From Acidobacteria bacterium 37-71-11 (lineage in GTDB: Bacteria; Acidobacteriota; Thermoanaerobaculia; Thermoanaerobaculales; Thermoanaerobaculaceae), in assembly GCA_002279285.1 (NCBI GenBank), contig NCBR01000096.1, forward strand, positions 1 to 17,619: a DNA stretch of 17,619 bases, given 5' to 3'. Position numbers and translations under genes: made by a program. The notes below the pieces were generated by a model. It was given only the letters and a program-made list of their open reading frames with translations, ran no database searches and was not told where the DNA came from. This document shows positions 14,687 to 17,619 of the stretch, one piece after another. How positions within the stretch are numbered: position 1 is the first letter of the stretch; the number at the start of each line of letters is the position of its first letter.

Positions 14687-15232
14687 ATGAGCGACGACGC
14701 CGAGATCGTCCCGGGGATGCCGGTCGGCGAGATGCCGGTGGCGTGGACGCTGCTCGTCGTCGGCTGCGCCGCCGGGGCGCTCGCGACCGGCGAGTTCTCC
14801 CGCGTCACCCTGCGCGCCGCCGCCCCGCTGCTGCTCGCCGGCGGCCTGCTGGCGCTCGCCGCGGTGCGCGCGATCGGGCGCGGCACGCGCCTGGTGACCC
14901 GCGGCCCGTACCGGTTCATCCGCCACCCCTACCTCGCCGGCATCCTGCTCATGCTCGTCGGCGCGATCGTCGCGATGCGCTCGCTCCCCGCCCTCGTCCT
15001 GTTCATCCCCGCTACGCGCATCACGCTGATGCGTGCCCGCCGCGAGGACCACAACCTCGCGCTGCGCTTCGGCGACGCCTACGAGGCCTACTGGCGGCGC
15101 GTGCCGTTCATGCTCCCGCTGCGCCCGCCGCTCGGCGCCGACACGATCGCCGCCATCGACGCCATGCGTGAGCCACCCCCGCCCCCACCCGACGCCGGGC
15201 CACCCGCCGGTCCCGCGGCGCGAGAGGTGTGA
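14687..15232 (+). CDS. Isoprenylcysteine carboxyl methyltransferase-like membrane protein
   Basis: A 181-residue membrane protein of the ICMT/PEMT-like superfamily. Two or three hydrophobic segments occupy residues 17-65. Then comes the family core LVTRGPYRFIRHPYLAGILL (66-87 region) and, after another hydrophobic hairpin, the typical ED(H)NLALRFGDAYEAYWRRVP end. The C-terminal tail is Pro-rich low complexity. The core motif binds S-adenosylmethionine in characterised members; the acceptor in bacteria is mostly unknown. GGAGG lies four bases before the ATG, and the gene is 15 bases behind the aminotransferase, so they are probably one operon. Confidence 0.8.
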   Translation: MSDDAEIVPGMPVGEMPVAWTLLVVGCAAGALATGEFSRVTLRAAAPLLLAGGLLALAAVRAIGRGTRLVTRGPYRFIRHPYLAGILLMLVGAIVAMRSLPALVLFIPATRITLMRARREDHNLALRFGDAYEAYWRRVPFMLPLRPPLGADTIAAIDAMREPPPPPPDAGPPAGPAAREV

Positions 15233-15263
15233 CGGGCGTCACCATCCAGACCGGGCCAAGGAA

Positions 15264-15269
15264 TAGAAT
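15264..15269 (+). promoter_or_regulatory. Candidate -10 of the metalloprotease gene
   Basis: TAGAAT, followed by a leader of about 15-20 bases that holds the ribosome binding site GAGGAGG (15275-15281) before the ATG at 15291. No good -35 at usual spacing. Confidence 0.45.
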
Positions 15270-15290
15270 GAACCGAGGAGGCCCGACCCG

Positions 15291-17369
15291 ATGGCTTTGC
15301 TGTGCCCAAGGCAGCTCACCGTCCTGGCCGCGGCTTTGCTCGCGGCGGTGACGGCTTCCGCAACCTCGATCATCCCGCCCGCGAACCTCGGCGAGTTGGC
15401 GCAGATGTCGGACACGGTGGCCTTGGTGCGAGCCGGGGCGTCTACGGTGACGCAACACGGTCCTCTTCTCTTTACCTTGACAAACTTCGAAGTTCTGATG
15501 TCAGTTTCCGGCGAATCTCAGCGCGGCAAGCGATTGACGGTCGAAGCCCCCGGCGGCGAGCGCGACGGCGTCGGCTGGCTGGTCTCTGGATCCCCGCGCT
15601 TCGAGGCCGGACAGGTCTACCTGCTGTTCCTGCATGAACGGCTAGACGGCGTATTCCTGCCACAGATGATGGCCTATGGCCTCCTCCACCGGATCAACGG
15701 TCGCGATGGTTCATCCCTGCTCGCGCCGCTGCCAGAACGGGCTGGCATCGAAGCATATCCGCTCGCTGCTTCGCGGTCTGTCGAGGCGGTCGGAACCTAC
15801 CAGGAGTTACCGCTGCTGACACATCTGCGTGCAGTAGTAGCAGGGCGAGAGACCTGGAACGCGCGGACTGTGACAGCGCGGGCAGATCAGCTCCCACTCG
15901 AGGCGAAGGTCCAATCGGCACCGTCGGGCTGTGCGTTCGAGATCGGAAGTGGCGGCTCACAGTACCCACAGTACCCGTCCCGCCCGCTGCGCTGGAGCGC
16001 CTTCGACACCGGGGGCAGTGTGACCATCTACTTTGGCGGTAACCCACCCGCGGGCGACGCCGCGCGCTCGGACGGTGGGCTCAGCGAGCTTCAAGGCGCT
16101 ACGACGATGTGGGATGGGATCAGCGGCACCAGCATAGATCTCATCTACGGAGGTGGAAGTACCTATACGATGACCTGCACAGCCAGCCAAGATTACCCCG
16201 GTCAGGGCGACAACTACGTGATGTTTAACGATCCATGCGGCGACATCGCGGACCTTGCAAATTGTACCGGCACACTCGGGTACGGCGGGCCGTGGTACAC
16301 CTTCACCACGAGCACGACCTCCGACGGCACGACCTGGTACGACATCATCAGTCAATTCGTCGTGCTTAACAACGGGATTACAGCAACATGCCTGTCGGAT
16401 GTGTCCTACGAACACATGATCGCCCATGAGCTGGGCCATGGCATGGGGTTCGCGCACGTCACCGACCCTAACGCGCTGATGTATTCGAGTTGCGACGGCG
16501 GCAACTGTAACGACCTCAATATTACAGACATCACGTGTGCGGGGTACGCGTACCCCGCCGCCGGGCCGACGGCGACACCGACCCCCACGCGCACACCGAC
16601 GCGAACGCCAACCTCCGGTCCGACGCCGACACCGACGTGGACCCCGACCCCGGTTCCGACGCCCACACCGACCCGGACACCGACGATTGGCCCGACGCCC
16701 ACGCCGACGCCGACCATACCGTCCGCGGTCCCGGCGCCGCCGACCGGCGTCTCGGCGAGCGACGGCGCATTCTCCGACCGGGTGCGCGTGACCTGGAACG
16801 CGTCGGCCGGCGCCGACCTGTACCAGGTGTGGCGCAACACCACGAACAACTCGGGTACTTGGGCGTACCTCGCCGCGCTCTCCGGCACACTCTTCGACGA
16901 CACCACCGCGTCGCCCGGTGTGCTCTACTACTACTGGCTGCGCGCCCACAACGGCGCGGGCTGGAGCGGCTACTCCACCCCCGACACCGGGTTCAGCGGC
17001 ACCGCCACCCCAACGCCGACGTGGACGCCGACCGTGGTCCCAACGCCGACGTGGACCCCGACGCCGACCCCCACGCCGACGCGGACAGCGACCCCGTCCA
17101 TCCTGACGGCCTCGTTTGCCGTCTCCTCGGCGGCGCCATACGTAGGCGGCGCCGTCCAGTTCACCGACACTTCGGCCGGCGTGCCGCGCTCGTGGCAGTG
17201 GACGTTCGGCGACGGCGCCTCCTCGACCGACCGTAACCCGACCCACGCCTACGCGCTGCGCGGGGCGTACACCGTCACGCTCCGGGTCGGCAACGCCACC
17301 ACCACCTCGCAAGCCATCCGCACGATCACGGTCGGCGCGCGAGCGCGCCGCCACCTCCGGAGGCGGTAG
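15291..17369 (+). CDS. Secreted matrixin-like metalloprotease with FN3 and PKD domains
   Basis: A 692-residue secreted zinc protease. Order of parts: signal peptide (1-24, ending TASAT); an N-terminal beta-rich domain (about 30-130; LGELAQMSDTVALVRAG, then GSPRFEAGQVYLLFL) resembling the NTR/TIMP-like modules of other bacterial matrixin proteins; the catalytic domain with HELGHGMGFAH (379-389: ligands His379, His383, His389, catalytic Glu380) and a Met-turn ALMYSS around Met397; a Pro-Thr linker (426-484); a fibronectin type III domain (about 485-572); a second Pro-Thr linker; a PKD domain with WQWTFGDGASS; and a basic tail RARRHLRRR. Several cysteines in the catalytic part suggest disulfides. 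No membrane anchor or known sorting tag is seen. Base composition in the catalytic part is less GC-rich than its surroundings. Substrate unknown. Confidence 0.85.
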   Translation: MALLCPRQLTVLAAALLAAVTASATSIIPPANLGELAQMSDTVALVRAGASTVTQHGPLLFTLTNFEVLMSVSGESQRGKRLTVEAPGGERDGVGWLVSGSPRFEAGQVYLLFLHERLDGVFLPQMMAYGLLHRINGRDGSSLLAPLPERAGIEAYPLAASRSVEAVGTYQELPLLTHLRAVVAGRETWNARTVTARADQLPLEAKVQSAPSGCAFEIGSGGSQYPQYPSRPLRWSAFDTGGSVTIYFGGNPPAGDAARSDGGLSELQGATTMWDGISGTSIDLIYGGGSTYTMTCTASQDYPGQGDNYVMFNDPCGDIADLANCTGTLGYGGPWYTFTTSTTSDGTTWYDIISQFVVLNNGITATCLSDVSYEHMIAHELGHGMGFAHVTDPNALMYSSCDGGNCNDLNITDITCAGYAYPAAGPTATPTPTRTPTRTPTSGPTPTPTWTPTPVPTPTPTRTPTIGPTPTPTPTIPSAVPAPPTGVSASDGAFSDRVRVTWNASAGADLYQVWRNTTNNSGTWAYLAALSGTLFDDTTASPGVLYYYWLRAHNGAGWSGYSTPDTGFSGTATPTPTWTPTVVPTPTWTPTPTPTPTRTATPSILTASFAVSSAAPYVGGAVQFTDTSAGVPRSWQWTFGDGASSTDRNPTHAYALRGAYTVTLRVGNATTTSQAIRTITVGARARRHLRRR
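16566..16725 (+). repeat. Pro-Thr linker-coding repeat 1
   Basis: Low-complexity coding DNA of CCGAC/ACSCC units encoding a (TP)n linker with occasional Arg, Trp and Gly between the catalytic and FN3 domains. Long ORFs of Val-Gly type on the other strand are mirror artefacts. Confidence 0.8.
17007..17095 (+). repeat. Pro-Thr linker-coding repeat 2
   Basis: Second (TP)n linker, between FN3 and PKD. It contains a 30-base tandem duplication: the first 17 bases at 17010 and at 17040 are identical, a sign of recent slippage. Confidence 0.75.
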
Positions 17370-17383
17370 CCGGGTATCGGGCG

Positions 17384-17619
17384 CCGGGCACAGGAACGAC
17401 GTGGTCCGTGGCCAGTGGCCCGTGGTCCGAGTCGGCCGCGCCGGCCGCAGGCCGCGCAGCCTGGAGCGCATCCCTCGAAGACGAGAGGCTCGACGATAGG
17501 CAGGGCCTCAGAGCTTGGGGCGTGTAGCCGCGCCGCCGCCGTTGGGCCAGCTGCAAGGCGCCCGAGGCGGACGCGGCGGAGCGTAGCCGGAGGCTACGTG
17601 AGCACGCGAGCCGCCGAAG
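17384..17619 (+). repeat. Dispersed composite repeat, copy B (cut by window end)
   Basis: Begins 15 bases after the stop of the metalloprotease gene, in the same orientation relative to the upstream gene as copy A. It has the flank (17384-17400), four heptamers (17401-17428: GTGGTCC, GTGGCCA, GTGGCCC, GTGGTCC), then the conserved module with the blocks listed for copy A and the hairpin 17582-17598. Heptamers share only GTGG with copy A. No gene is supported in this stretch. Confidence 0.83.
17582..17598 (+). repeat. Covarying hairpin, repeat copy B
   Basis: Seven perfect base pairs (arms 17582-17588 and 17592-17598) around the same GGA loop as in copy A, with altered but still paired bases. 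Confidence 0.65.

Noticed and set aside
16535..17236. Asp-rich and Val-Gly-rich frames over the Pro-Thr linkers
   Set aside because: These are out-of-frame or antisense readings of (TP)n coding repeats.

Overview
This is a GC-rich bacterial window (roughly 70% G+C or more by eye, codons ending mostly in C or G), laid out like a Gram-negative chromosome with mostly housekeeping genes. Proline-threonine linkers in a secreted metalloprotease, a cysteine-type Lgt, a YfhO-type membrane protein and a TPR protein resembling kinase or cyclase C-termini all occur in Acidobacteriota and GC-rich deltaproteobacterial relatives. I favour such a lineage with low confidence, because there is no rRNA or other decisive marker.

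Layout. (1) 1-1329 (+): 3' part of a TPR protein, broken by a one-base frameshift near 450. (2) 1423-1830 (-): small unrecognised protein, convergent with it. (3) 1934-2544 (+): small membrane protein overlapping acpS (holo-ACP synthase), under a well-formed promoter that leaves almost no leader. (4) 2548-2880: non-coding composite repeat made of a GTGGNNN heptamer array joined to a conserved module; a second copy starts at 17384 and runs off the window. (5) 2952-3320 (+): stand-alone response-regulator receiver. (6) 3397-8433 (+): overlapping cluster ileS-lspA-lgt-rluD (tRNA charging, lipoprotein maturation, rRNA pseudouridylation); rluD lacks an internal piece, out of frame. (7) 8471-10795 (+): YfhO-like multi-pass membrane protein. 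(8) 13273-10851 (-): operon of an SDR oxidoreductase, a YafK/DpaA-like murein L,D-transpeptidase-fold protein, and a LipM/LplA-type lipoyl protein transferase. (9) 13454-15232 (+): class I aminotransferase followed by an isoprenylcysteine methyltransferase-like membrane protein. (10) 15291-17369 (+): secreted metzincin with FN3 and PKD domains on Pro-Thr linkers. (11) 17384-17619: second repeat copy.

Working together: ileS, lspA and lgt are a classic growth and envelope cluster; LspA and Lgt are successive lipoprotein-processing enzymes. The YafK-like protein and LipM-like protein are translationally coupled by an ATGA overlap, but no shared pathway is evident.

The strongest candidate for something undescribed is the dispersed repeat. 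Its two copies both lie just 3' of a gene, in the same orientation, share long identical blocks at a nearly constant offset, differ in heptamer number and sequence, and keep a hairpin through compensatory base changes. A second theme is -10-like hexamers (TAGAAT, TATACT, TAGACT) placed 6-7 bases before start codons that lack a Shine-Dalgarno sequence, which suggests leaderless transcripts. The two broken genes (TPR protein and rluD) may be real decay or assembly errors; the sequence alone cannot tell.
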